Assembly (NCBI GenBank): GCA_051651645.1
Contig: JBOFSR010000152.1
Location: 1 to 21,535, forward strand
Direction: 5' to 3'
Origin: JBOFSR01 sp051651645
GTDB lineage: Bacteria > Spirochaetota > Spirochaetia > Treponematales > Treponemataceae
Length of the DNA: 21,535 bases
The position numbers and the translations under genes are program-made. Positions within the stretch are counted from its first letter, which is position 1. Each line of letters opens with the position of its first letter. Shown piece by piece: positions 14,640 through 21,535 of the stretch. The notes under the pieces are model-generated. The model was not told where the DNA came from and searched no databases. It worked only from the letters and a program-made list of their open reading frames with translations.

Positions 14640-15467
14640 TTAGTATTCATTAGGTAATTCGTCTAATTCATCAAATCTGAAAACAGGTCCGTCTTTACAA
14701 ACATATTTGTTTCCAATATTACAACGTCCGCATTTTCCAACAGCACACTTCATGCGAAGTTCCATTGTTGTATAAACTTGTGTTTCTTTAAAACCAACTT
14801 CTTTTAATGCGTCTAAAGTAAATTTGATCATAATAGGTGGCCCGCACATAAGCACTGTTTTGCTTAACGCTGGCTTAAGCTCTTTAACATAGTTGGGAAT
14901 AAATCCTACATGTCCATCCCAATCATCTTGAGCATTGTCAATAGTAAGATTTACTTCAACTTTTGGGTCGTTCATCCATTCGTTGACAATTTCGTCATAG
15001 TCAACAAGATCATCTTTTGAGCGCGCTCCATAAATTATTTGAATGCTCCCATAATTTTCAGGTTTTGCACGACAATAGTTGATTACTGAATGCAACGGCG
15101 CAAGTCCAATTCCACCAGCAATAAAGACAAGATCTTTGCCTTTTAGCTCAGTTTCTACAGGAAAACCATTTCCGTAAGGACCTCTCACCGTAATTTCTTG
15201 GCCAATCTCTGTTGCATGAAGCCAAGAAGACAAGCAACCACATTTTTTTACACTAAATTCCATAAAGTTTGTTTCAGTAGGGGAAGAAGTGATTGATATC
15301 ATCGCCTCACTTACTCCTGGCACTGACAACATTGCACACTGTCCTGGAATATGATCAAAAAGTTTTTTTCCGTCTGTTGAAACAATTCTAAAAGTTTTAA
15401 CATCGGAAGTATCTTTTCTGATTTCTGTAATTACACCTACGTAAGGAATTAATACATCTTTTTCCAT
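14640..15467 (-). CDS. flxA: FlxA-like FAD/NAD(P)-binding oxidoreductase
   Basis: 275 aa, ferredoxin-NADP reductase fold of the PyrK/AsrB/hydrogenase-gamma type. It is expected to take hydride from NAD(P)H and pass electrons to the iron-sulfur subunits. FAD domain residues 1-105 with the FAD-binding segment MISITSSPTE (56-65) and RGPYGNGFP; NAD domain with IAGGIGLAPL (116-125) and MCGPP (207-211). Near the C-terminus Cys241, Cys246, Cys249 and Cys257 (KCAVGKCGRCNIG) bind a [2Fe-2S] cluster. Start and the flxB stop share one base (TAATG). The order flxD-C-B-A behind hdrBCA matches the FlxABCD-HdrABC complexes described in sulfate reducers and other anaerobes, so FlxA rather than a sulfite reductase or hydrogenase subunit is the best name. 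NADH against NADPH cannot be told from the sequence. Confidence 0.85.
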   Translation of the reverse strand: MEKDVLIPYVGVITEIRKDTSDVKTFRIVSTDGKKLFDHIPGQCAMLSVPGVSEAMISITSSPTETNFMEFSVKKCGCLSSWLHATEIGQEITVRGPYGNGFPVETELKGKDLVFIAGGIGLAPLHSVINYCRAKPENYGSIQIIYGARSKDDLVDYDEIVNEWMNDPKVEVNLTIDNAQDDWDGHVGFIPNYVKELKPALSKTVLMCGPPIMIKFTLDALKEVGFKETQVYTTMELRMKCAVGKCGRCNIGNKYVCKDGPVFRFDELDELPNEY

Positions 15468-16510
15468 TAGCTACCTGCCTTTGCGTCTTCTAAAAGAGAT
15501 TGAGAAACTTTAACAATGTTCATTGAAATTGGGCACTTAACAAGACAGCGTCCGCAACCAACACAACCGACAACGCCTGTATTTGCAGGCTGATATACGA
15601 GTTTATGCATAAATCGTTGACGGAATCTTTCAAGTTGTGAATTACGATTATTACCATGAGCCATCAGCGTAAAGTCTGAATACATGCAGCTATCCCAACA
15701 ACGGAAACGTTTAATTCCATTGCCTGTATCAAAATCACGAATATCGTAGCATTGACACGTAGGGCAAACAAAGGTACACGTTCCGCAAGCAATACAACTT
15801 TCTGAAAGACTTGCCCACTCTTTTGAGTTAAAAAGTTTCATTAAGTTTTTTTCTGAAAACGTTTCGCCGTGTTTGAATGCCACAGGAAGTGCTTTAATTG
15901 CTTCGGCAATTGCCTTTTTTTGATTTTCGACAACGCTTTCGCCATCTTTTCCTGCATCCACAAATCCTGCTTTTTTTCCATCGGATTCAAGCAATTTTTT
16001 GCCTTTTTCGGTGTTTGCTATCGCGTATAATGCGTCATCAGCAATCCAGCAAGTAATGTCCCCAAGAGGATTTGCCGCATCAATAGAAAGATGATTACAA
16101 AAACACGTATGTGCAGGTTTTGTACACGCCATTGAAATGATTATTCCATGCTCGCGTCGAGTTTTGTAGTATGTATCCACAGGATCAGAAAGAAATACAT
16201 TATCAAGAATGTCAAAGCTTTTAACATCGCATCCTCGAATCCCAAAAACAACAAAGTCCTCGGATTCTTTACGATTATCAATAACTTCAACTTTTTTTCC
16301 GTTCATTTTCATCTCAAACATATTTTCTGTTTGAGGAAAGAAAAAATCTTTTGCACTTTGATTTGTATTTAGTGCCGTACTGTACGTACACCCTTCTTTC
16401 CATTCTTTAAATTTGGCACCGCCATCAGAATCAACGGGAAGATACAGGGATTTTTCGCAGGCAATTGCTTTGAAAAAATCATTGAGCTTTGAAAGAGGAA
16501 GTTTCATCAT
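15467..16510 (-). CDS. flxB: FlxB-like 4Fe-4S dicluster electron-transfer subunit
   Basis: 347 aa, cytoplasmic, of the AsrA/sulfhydrogenase-beta type. The N-terminal ~200 residues contain RGCDVKSFDILDNVFL (92-107), a family mark, and a Cys cluster at C129, C136 and C138. Two [4Fe-4S] motifs follow: CIACGTCTFVCP (239-250), immediately followed by TCQC, and CVGCGRCLVKCP (316-327). It should relay electrons from FlxA toward FlxC/FlxD and the Hdr core. Its Shine-Dalgarno AAGGAGG lies inside the end of flxC; of two consecutive ATG codons (16510, 16507) the first has the better spacing. Gap to flxC is two bases; stop overlaps flxA. No Ni-Fe hydrogenase large subunit or sulfite reductase is encoded nearby, which argues against those complexes. 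Confidence 0.8.
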   Translation of the reverse strand: MMKLPLSKLNDFFKAIACEKSLYLPVDSDGGAKFKEWKEGCTYSTALNTNQSAKDFFFPQTENMFEMKMNGKKVEVIDNRKESEDFVVFGIRGCDVKSFDILDNVFLSDPVDTYYKTRREHGIIISMACTKPAHTCFCNHLSIDAANPLGDITCWIADDALYAIANTEKGKKLLESDGKKAGFVDAGKDGESVVENQKKAIAEAIKALPVAFKHGETFSEKNLMKLFNSKEWASLSESCIACGTCTFVCPTCQCYDIRDFDTGNGIKRFRCWDSCMYSDFTLMAHGNNRNSQLERFRQRFMHKLVYQPANTGVVGCVGCGRCLVKCPISMNIVKVSQSLLEDAKAGS

Positions 16511-16512
16511 AA

Positions 16513-17433
16513 TTATTTACCTCCTTGTTCAGCATTTTCTGCTTTTTCATGGACGATAGAAGGTTCTACATCGCCTTCATCAAATCGGTTAAGCGGAGAT
16601 TTTGATTCTAAATCCGCACCTGCTTGATACTCGCCATATAATTCGTCAATATCCTTAATGAATTTTCGGTTAAGAAGATGCAATGGAATATTTTGAGGGC
16701 AAACGCGTGAACATTCGCCGCAGTCAGTACAGCGACCAGCCACATGAAAGGCTCTGATAACATGAAACATGTTTTCTTCAAAGCTATCAGCGGCGGCTTT
16801 TTGAGAAATGCCTGACTCTGGGTTGTCAAATACACATTTTTCGCAAGAACAGGCTGGACAGACATTTCGGCATGCATTACAGCGAATACATCGTGAAAGC
16901 TCTCCTCGCCAGAATTCATAGCGTTGCTCTGGTGTCATTGCCTCAAGTTTTGCCACTTCATTAAAGCGTCCTTGATCTTGTACTTCGCCTTCTTCGCCAA
17001 TTAATTCATCATAGATAACGTGTTTTTTGCTTTTGCAAACGCCACATCGCTCTGTTGTAATCGCTTCGGCTGCCGTTTTTCCATCAGGAACGGTTAAAAA
17101 GTCAAAACAAGGAATTGCGATAATATATACATTTTCGCGTAAAATGCGATACTCTTTAAGTAATTGATTAAAACTATAGGTATCACAAGGTTTTAGTAAG
17201 GCAAGTACCTTTCCACCAGCACGTGATTTTTCAATCATATATTTTGAAAGATTTGATCCGCAGAATTTATTATACACAAATCCTTTATCCAAAGATTCTG
17301 GGCTTTCAAATATTGCAGGCGTTACATCATACTCAAATAAACCTTTTTTCCAGCCAGCCACGCATGTTACGGTGCCGTCAGCAAGAAGGGCTTTTGAGCG
17401 ATTAAGGATTTCTTTTTCTATTGCTTCTGACAT
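16513..17433 (-). CDS. flxC: FlxC-like 4Fe-4S electron-transfer subunit
   Basis: 306 aa. The N-terminal ~150 residues include KPCDTYSFNQLL (81-92), a motif of the coenzyme-F420-hydrogenase-beta-like (FrhB/FdhB) and AsrA-like proteins, and CGVC (130-133). Two [4Fe-4S] motifs: CIRCNACRNVCPACSCEKC (182-200) and CTDCGECSRVCP (235-246). The C-terminal ~50 residues are polar and acidic, ending AENAEQGGK, and appear disordered. It links FlxA/FlxB to the MvhD-like FlxD in the model. Start ATG 17433 has GGAGG 7 bases upstream and lies 16 bases inside the end of flxD, in another frame, so these are translationally coupled. A formate dehydrogenase beta subunit is an alternative by similarity, but no alpha subunit is present. 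Confidence 0.8.
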   Translation of the reverse strand: MSEAIEKEILNRSKALLADGTVTCVAGWKKGLFEYDVTPAIFESPESLDKGFVYNKFCGSNLSKYMIEKSRAGGKVLALLKPCDTYSFNQLLKEYRILRENVYIIAIPCFDFLTVPDGKTAAEAITTERCGVCKSKKHVIYDELIGEEGEVQDQGRFNEVAKLEAMTPEQRYEFWRGELSRCIRCNACRNVCPACSCEKCVFDNPESGISQKAAADSFEENMFHVIRAFHVAGRCTDCGECSRVCPQNIPLHLLNRKFIKDIDELYGEYQAGADLESKSPLNRFDEGDVEPSIVHEKAENAEQGGK

Positions 17434-17873
17434 CGTAAATCCTCCAGTCTTTTATTTTTGCCAAGTTTCGTCACTGAGTCCACAAATTCATTCATTGTTC
17501 GAGCAAATTTTGCACCTTCAGCAGCTGAAACCCATTCAACTCGAGTCCGCTCTCTTTCAATTCCTAAAAAGTCAAGCATTGAAAAAAGAAGTGTCATACG
17601 ACGACGAGTGTAATAATTTCCTGTTGTGTAGTGACAGTCGCCAGGATGACAACCACAAAGAATAACACCGTCGGCACCACGTTGAAAAGCACGAAGCATA
17701 AACATTGGGTTTACACGACATGAACAGGGGACGCGGATAATTTTTACATCTGCGGGATAGTGAAGACGATTTGTTCCTGCAAGGTCTGCACCTGCGTATG
17801 AACACCAGTTGCAACAAAAGGCTACTACTGTTGGCTTGAAATCCTGCGTTGTATTTGTTTCGTTTACTTGCAT
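17418..17873 (-). CDS. flxD: FlxD / MvhD-like [2Fe-2S] subunit
   Basis: 151 aa, MvhD family. In known complexes this subunit hands electrons to the bifurcating HdrA. The [2Fe-2S] ligands are visible: Cys20/21/24 (FCCNWCSYAGAD), Cys50/52 (VPCSCRV) and Cys73/75/80 (CGCHPGDCHY), with RGADGVILCGC just before. The gene begins inside the end of hdrA (10-base overlap; GGAGG 10 bases before ATG 17873) and ends inside flxC. In methanogens MvhD joins hydrogenase to Hdr; here, without a hydrogenase, it should join Flx to Hdr. Confidence 0.9.
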   Translation of the reverse strand: MQVNETNTTQDFKPTVVAFCCNWCSYAGADLAGTNRLHYPADVKIIRVPCSCRVNPMFMLRAFQRGADGVILCGCHPGDCHYTTGNYYTRRRMTLLFSMLDFLGIERERTRVEWVSAAEGAKFARTMNEFVDSVTKLGKNKRLEDLRCQKQ

Positions 17874-19864
17874 ATTGCATCAACCTCCGCCATAATCTGT
17901 TTATTTGAAAATCCGTTAAGATCCATTGCACCAGAAGGACAGGCAACGGTACACGCACCACAACCTTGGCAAACGGCTTCGTTTACGGCCGCTACACGGC
18001 GAATCAGTGTTGTTCGATTTGGCCCACGGAATTCCTTATCTGAGTAAGTTATTGCTCCATAAGGACATACTTTTTCGCAAGAAGAACATCCATTACACAT
18101 AAGCTCATCGTTGAGTGCAACACATGGATTTCCTGCAAGTTTGTCTTTGCATAAAAGACCAATTACCTTAGCCGCAGCAGCTCCCGCTTGGGATACTGTT
18201 TCTGGAATATCTTTTGGCCCTTGGCATGCTCCTGATAAGAAAATACCTGCTGTTGGACTTTCTACTGGGCGAAGTTTTGGATGAGCTTCGGTAAAAAAGT
18301 CATTTGTATCCATACTTGCCGTAAGCATTGTTCCAATTGAGCGAGCACTTTTATCTGGTTCGATTGCTGTTGCAAGAACAACAAGGTCTGCATTAATCAA
18401 CACTTGTGAGTTATCAAGCAAATTCGCACCTTGTACTTTGAGCGTTCCGTCTGCTTGTGGTAAAACCTTGCCAACCATACCTTTGATATATTTCACACCG
18501 TATTGCTCTACTGCACGACGTTGGAATTCATCAAAAAGTTTACCGGGCGTTCGCACATCAATGTAGAAAACGTATACATCAGTGTCAGGATATTTTTCTC
18601 GGGTGAGCATTGCGTGTTTTGCCGTATACATACAACAAATCTTTGAGCAATACTCTTTTCCGCCTTTCGTACAAGGGGGAGACTCGCGGCTTCCGACGCA
18701 CTGCACAAAAACGATTGTATGTGGATGCTCGCCATCTGATGGACGAAGCAACGTTCCTGCTGTAGGGCCTGCCGCATTCGTTAGACGCTCAAACTCCAAA
18801 GAAGTAATAACATCTTTACTTTGAGAATAGGCAAACTCATCATAGTTATCAATTTTTACAGGATTGAAACCCGTTGCCACTACGATCGCACCATATTCTC
18901 TTTCGATATATTGATCTTCTTGCTTGTAATCGATTGCGTCTGTTCCACACACTTTTGAACAAATACCGCACTTGCCTGTTTTAAGCATTGTACAATTATT
19001 TGCATCAATTGTTGCAACTTTTGGAACTGCTTGTGCAAAAGGAATATACACTGCTGTTCGATTACTCATTCCAAGATTAAACTCATCAGGAATTTTTTTC
19101 ATTGGGCATTTTTCGGTACAGATTCCGCATCCTGTACATTTTTTCTCATCAACAAAACGAGCTTTACGCTTAATTTTTGCCTTAAAGTTTCCAACAAATC
19201 CTTTTACTTCAGCAACTTCGCTGTATGCATAAATATTGATTTTATCATGTTGAGAACAATCAACCATTTTTGGCGTTAAAATACAGGCAGCACAGTCCAA
19301 GGTTGGGAATGTTTTATCAATTTGAGTCATTTTGCCACCGATAGTAGCTTGTGCTTCAACGATATCAACTTCAAAACCAGCTTCTGCAATGTCGAGTGCT
19401 GTTTGCATACCAGCAATTCCACCGCCGATAACAAGGGCTCTTTTTGTTACAGGGCTTTGTCCTGCTTTAAGCGGCTTGTTAAGCTGAACTTTTGCAAGGG
19501 CTGTTCTCCCCATAACAACAGACTTTTCAGTCCCTTGTGCTTTATCTTTATGAATCCATGAACATTGTTCACGAATATTTGCAACCTCTACCATATAGGA
19601 ATTAAGGCCAACTTGTTCGGCTGCTTTTCTGAATGTTGCCTCATGCATACGAGGTGAACATGCACAAATAACAGCTCCTGTTAAATTGTTTTCTTTAATT
19701 GCCTCTTTTAGGAGGTTTTGCCCTGACTCAGAACACATGTACTGATAGTCAGTAGAAACAATGGCACCTGGTTCTTTTCCAAGTGCTTCGGCGACTGCTT
19801 TTACGTCGACTGTTCCTGCAATGTTTGTACCGCAATGGCACACAAACACGCCTATTCTTTCCAT
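17864..19864 (-). CDS. hdrA: HdrA-like flavoprotein (electron-bifurcating core)
   Basis: 666 aa, full length for HdrA. In characterised complexes its FAD splits electron pairs between a low-potential acceptor (ferredoxin) and a high-potential one reached through HdrC/HdrB. Order: N-terminal domain with FVCHCGTNIAG (7-17), YMCS (42-45) and CACSPRMHEATFR (67-79); FAD fold VIGGGIAGMQTALDIAEAG (145-163); TFPTLDCAACILTPKM (185-200); inserted ferredoxin domain CTGCGICTEKCP (243-254) with a second set at C291, C299, C302 and C306; thioredoxin-reductase-like part to ~560; C-terminal ferredoxin domain CNGCSSCEKVCP (~590-601) and CQGCGACTVACP (~632-643), the likely exit to ferredoxin. Lies 9 bases after hdrC, overlaps flxD. 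No selenocysteine codon is needed. Confidence 0.93.
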   Translation of the reverse strand: MERIGVFVCHCGTNIAGTVDVKAVAEALGKEPGAIVSTDYQYMCSESGQNLLKEAIKENNLTGAVICACSPRMHEATFRKAAEQVGLNSYMVEVANIREQCSWIHKDKAQGTEKSVVMGRTALAKVQLNKPLKAGQSPVTKRALVIGGGIAGMQTALDIAEAGFEVDIVEAQATIGGKMTQIDKTFPTLDCAACILTPKMVDCSQHDKINIYAYSEVAEVKGFVGNFKAKIKRKARFVDEKKCTGCGICTEKCPMKKIPDEFNLGMSNRTAVYIPFAQAVPKVATIDANNCTMLKTGKCGICSKVCGTDAIDYKQEDQYIEREYGAIVVATGFNPVKIDNYDEFAYSQSKDVITSLEFERLTNAAGPTAGTLLRPSDGEHPHTIVFVQCVGSRESPPCTKGGKEYCSKICCMYTAKHAMLTREKYPDTDVYVFYIDVRTPGKLFDEFQRRAVEQYGVKYIKGMVGKVLPQADGTLKVQGANLLDNSQVLINADLVVLATAIEPDKSARSIGTMLTASMDTNDFFTEAHPKLRPVESPTAGIFLSGACQGPKDIPETVSQAGAAAAKVIGLLCKDKLAGNPCVALNDELMCNGCSSCEKVCPYGAITYSDKEFRGPNRTTLIRRVAAVNEAVCQGCGACTVACPSGAMDLNGFSNKQIMAEVDAICK

Positions 19865-19873
19865 CTTGTTTAC

Positions 19874-20260
19874 CTACTTTGCATATTTTCTGAATGCGGT
19901 TACAATTGCCTGTTGTGGCAAATCTTCATCCAGCATCATCGGAATTTGTTCCGGTTTTAAGTGATTCTGAGCGCTTTGACGAATAACGGCAAAACGGACA
20001 GCTTCTACAAGTTTTGCAGGCTCAACGTTGCGAGGGCAACGATCAATGCACGCAAAACAAGATAAACATTTGTATAATGAAGTTGAATTCATTAATGCAT
20101 CAATTTTTCCATCTTTTACCATAGAAACAAACTGATGAGGGTGATATTCCATTTCATCGTATGCAGGGCATGTTCCTGAACATTTACCGCAAGCCATACA
20201 TTTACGTGGATTTACACCGCTAATAGAAACAATTTGCTCAGAAGTGATTTTTTCTGACAT
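19874..20260 (-). CDS. hdrC: HdrC-like 4Fe-4S protein
   Basis: 128 aa, short electron-transfer subunit between HdrA and HdrB. Two cubane [4Fe-4S] motifs: CMACGKCSGTCP (21-32) and CLSCFACIDRCP (65-76), the spacing typical of HdrC. It has GGAGG 7 bases before ATG 20260 and shares one base with the hdrB stop (TAATG). The C-terminal ~40 residues (AVRFAVIRQSAQ) are helical and match soluble HdrC; there is no cytochrome b or membrane segment as in HdrDE-type systems. Confidence 0.92.
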   Translation of the reverse strand: MSEKITSEQIVSISGVNPRKCMACGKCSGTCPAYDEMEYHPHQFVSMVKDGKIDALMNSTSLYKCLSCFACIDRCPRNVEPAKLVEAVRFAVIRQSAQNHLKPEQIPMMLDEDLPQQAIVTAFRKYAK

Positions 20261-21060
20261 TATTTCCCCTCCTTCATTGCTGTAGGATGCCCTAAGGCTG
20301 CCGCTAATAATTCTGTAAAATAGAATGTTGGAAGTTCTTGTGAATTGTTTTTATTCAAATTATACAAACAAAGCGGACAAGCGGTAATAATCATATCCGC
20401 TTGAGCATCTTTTGCACTTGAAAGTACCGCAGTACTTTTTTTGGTAGCCATTGCCTTGTCTTCCATTGTTACATATCCACCGCAGCATTCATTCCGCATA
20501 GGATACATAACAGGCTCAGCTCCAATAGAGCGAATAAAATCCTCTATTATTTTTGGGTTTTCAGGATTATCCATAGCCATTACTGCATTTGGACGGAGCA
20601 AAAGGCATCCATAATAGGCACCAATTTTCTTCCCTTCAAACTTGTTTGTAACCGCAGCCTTAATTTTATCAAACCCAATTTCATCACGAAGCACCTCTAA
20701 GTAATGCAGGACTGTTGCCTCTCCATTATACGGAGTGTCAAGCTTCATGTAATTATTTGCCTTTGAAGCCATGTTTTCATCGGTCTTCATATCGTTATTA
20801 GTTTGCTTAATAACATTGTGGCATGCAGAACAAAGCGTTACAAGCTTTTGACCTGCCTCTTTAGCAGCAACGAGGGCACGCACCGATGACAACTTAGATG
20901 CAATTTCATCTTTTGCCATTGAGTATGCTCCACCGCAACACTGCCAGTCTTTTACCTCTTCCAAGGTGAAACCCAATTTTTCCGCCGCAAAATGACCGTA
21001 TAAGTCTAAATCTTTTGCTTGCGTTTTTAGGGTACAGCCTGGATAATAACTAAATTTCAT
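20260..21060 (-). CDS. hdrB: HdrB-like CCG-domain protein
   Basis: 266 aa with two complete CCG domains, each of which can bind a non-cubane [4Fe-4S] cluster: Cys9, Cys41-Cys42, Cys77/Cys80 (YYPGC, WQCCGG, CSAC) and Cys152, Cys192-Cys193, Cys228/Cys231 (YYGC, ECCGG, CPLC). In methanogens HdrB reduces the CoM-S-S-CoB disulfide; in sulfate reducers the partner is thought to be DsrC. Neither coenzyme genes nor dsrC are here, so the acceptor is likely different; fumarate reductase from the same operon is the obvious candidate. Start ATG 21060 has GAGG 8 bases upstream and lies 60 bases after fumC, the widest gap in the operon, which contains a small hairpin. Confidence 0.92.
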   Translation of the reverse strand: MKFSYYPGCTLKTQAKDLDLYGHFAAEKLGFTLEEVKDWQCCGGAYSMAKDEIASKLSSVRALVAAKEAGQKLVTLCSACHNVIKQTNNDMKTDENMASKANNYMKLDTPYNGEATVLHYLEVLRDEIGFDKIKAAVTNKFEGKKIGAYYGCLLLRPNAVMAMDNPENPKIIEDFIRSIGAEPVMYPMRNECCGGYVTMEDKAMATKKSTAVLSSAKDAQADMIITACPLCLYNLNKNNSQELPTFYFTELLAAALGHPTAMKEGK

Positions 21061-21088
21061 TTTAGAAACCTCATTTATAAACTTGAAG

Positions 21089-21109
21089 AAGGAACCACGA
21101 CGATTCCCT
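21089..21109 (-). other. Small intercistronic hairpin between fumC and hdrB
   Basis: Minus strand AGGGAATC, loop GTCGT, GGTTCCTT: eight pairs including two G-U. No T-run follows, so it is not a clear terminator; it may be an mRNA processing or stability element separating fumC from the hdr-flx-frd part. Confidence 0.3.
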
Positions 21110-21120
21110 CTTTACTTGAA

Positions 21121-21535
21121 TTAGACCATTTGTTCTGGATGGAACACTTCATCAAATTTTTCTTCGGTTAAAAAGCCCAATGCAATACAAGCCTCTTTTA
21201 AGGAAATATTGTCGTTGTATGCTTTTTTTGCCGTTTTAGCAGCATTTTCATAGCCAATATAGGGATTAAGAGCCGTAACAAGCATAAGCGAGTTATGCAA
21301 ATTGTGGTGCATCTTTTCTTTATTAGCGGTAATTCCCACAGCACATTTATTGTTAAAAGAAACAATAGATTCTGCAAGTAATCGTGCTGACTGTAAAAAG
21401 TTGTATATACAAACAGGCATAAAAACGTTGAGCTGAAAATTCCCTTGACTTGCAGCCATTCCAACGGCAACGTCATTTCCCATAACTTGAACGGCAACCA
21501 TAGTCGCTTGCTCACACTGAGTAGGATTAACCTTT
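21121..21535 (-). CDS. fumC: Class II fumarate hydratase (C-terminal part, start outside window)
   Basis: The last 137 residues; the frame is open to the window edge. Interconverts malate and fumarate in the cytoplasm. The visible sequence opens with KVNPTQCEQATMVAVQVMGN, the end of the fumarase/aspartase signature loop: KVNPTQCE is the fumarase form (aspartase has KVNP followed by V-rich residues and PE). Then GNFQLNVFMPV, NFLQSARLLAES, CAVGITAN and LMLVTALNPYIGY follow FumC closely, and the end PEQMV matches its C-terminus. It heads, or lies within, the operon whose later genes reduce fumarate, so it supplies their substrate from malate. Whether further genes or the promoter lie upstream cannot be seen. 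Confidence 0.92.
   Translation of the reverse strand, partial: KVNPTQCEQATMVAVQVMGNDVAVGMAASQGNFQLNVFMPVCIYNFLQSARLLAESIVSFNNKCAVGITANKEKMHHNLHNSLMLVTALNPYIGYENAAKTAKKAYNDNISLKEACIALGFLTEEKFDEVFHPEQMV

Noticed and set aside
14640..17433. Sulfhydrogenase or anaerobic sulfite reductase (AsrABC) subunits
   Set aside because: FlxA and FlxB resemble these, but no Ni-Fe hydrogenase subunits or siroheme sulfite reductase are present, and the hdrBCA-MvhD context fits Flx-Hdr.
21121..21535. Aspartate ammonia-lyase (suggested by the AspT-like transporter)
   Set aside because: KVNPTQCE, GNFQLNVF and the PEQMV end are fumarase class II features, not aspartase.

Overview
The window (21,535 bases, AT-rich) comes from an anaerobic bacterium. 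Gene content fits a Treponema-like spirochaete best: a cytoplasmic fumarate-reducing module rich in iron-sulfur proteins, an HD-GYP/YraN operon, a TrkH transporter and a PGA-cap lipoprotein. No rRNA or other decisive marker is present, so the phylum is an inference of moderate to low confidence.

Layout. (1) 1-1395, plus strand: 3' part of uvrC. (2) 1419-2558, minus: a CapA-type lipoprotein with what looks like a leaderless promoter. (3) 2559-2836: intergenic, with a bidirectional terminator. (4) 2837-3823, minus: an orphan PD-(D/E)xK nuclease. (5) 3824-4598: a 775-base gap holding the nuclease promoter, a 15-unit 23-bp tandem array, a 26-bp hairpin-rich array in opposite sense, and an apparent leader-peptide attenuator for the next gene. 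(6) 4599-6293, plus: ilvB without ilvN. (7) 8514 down to 6351, minus: a tightly coupled operon of HD-GYP protein, YraN nuclease, a 53-aa protein and a zinc-ribbon-like protein. (8) 10953 down to 8609, minus: a radical SAM/SPASM protein translationally coupled to the K+ transporter TrkH. (9) 21535 down to 11090, minus: fumC (partial) - hdrB - hdrC - hdrA - flxD - flxC - flxB - flxA - frdB - frdA - AAEx (SucE/AspT-like) transporter. The hdrB-to-transporter genes overlap or lie at most 19 bases apart.

The last operon is the main result. It joins a complete FlxABCD-HdrABC set (NADH oxidation plus the HdrA flavin that bifurcates electrons in known systems) to a soluble fumarate reductase (FrdAB, no membrane anchor), a class II fumarase that makes its substrate, and a transporter of the family that includes the succinate exporter SucE. 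The simplest reading is a cytoplasmic, electron-bifurcating NADH:fumarate reductase: malate to fumarate (FumC), fumarate to succinate (FrdAB) with NADH electrons entering through FlxA, the energy drop being used at HdrA to reduce ferredoxin, and succinate leaving through the AAEx carrier. The gene set and motifs are seen directly; the coupling of Hdr-Flx to Frd is inferred.
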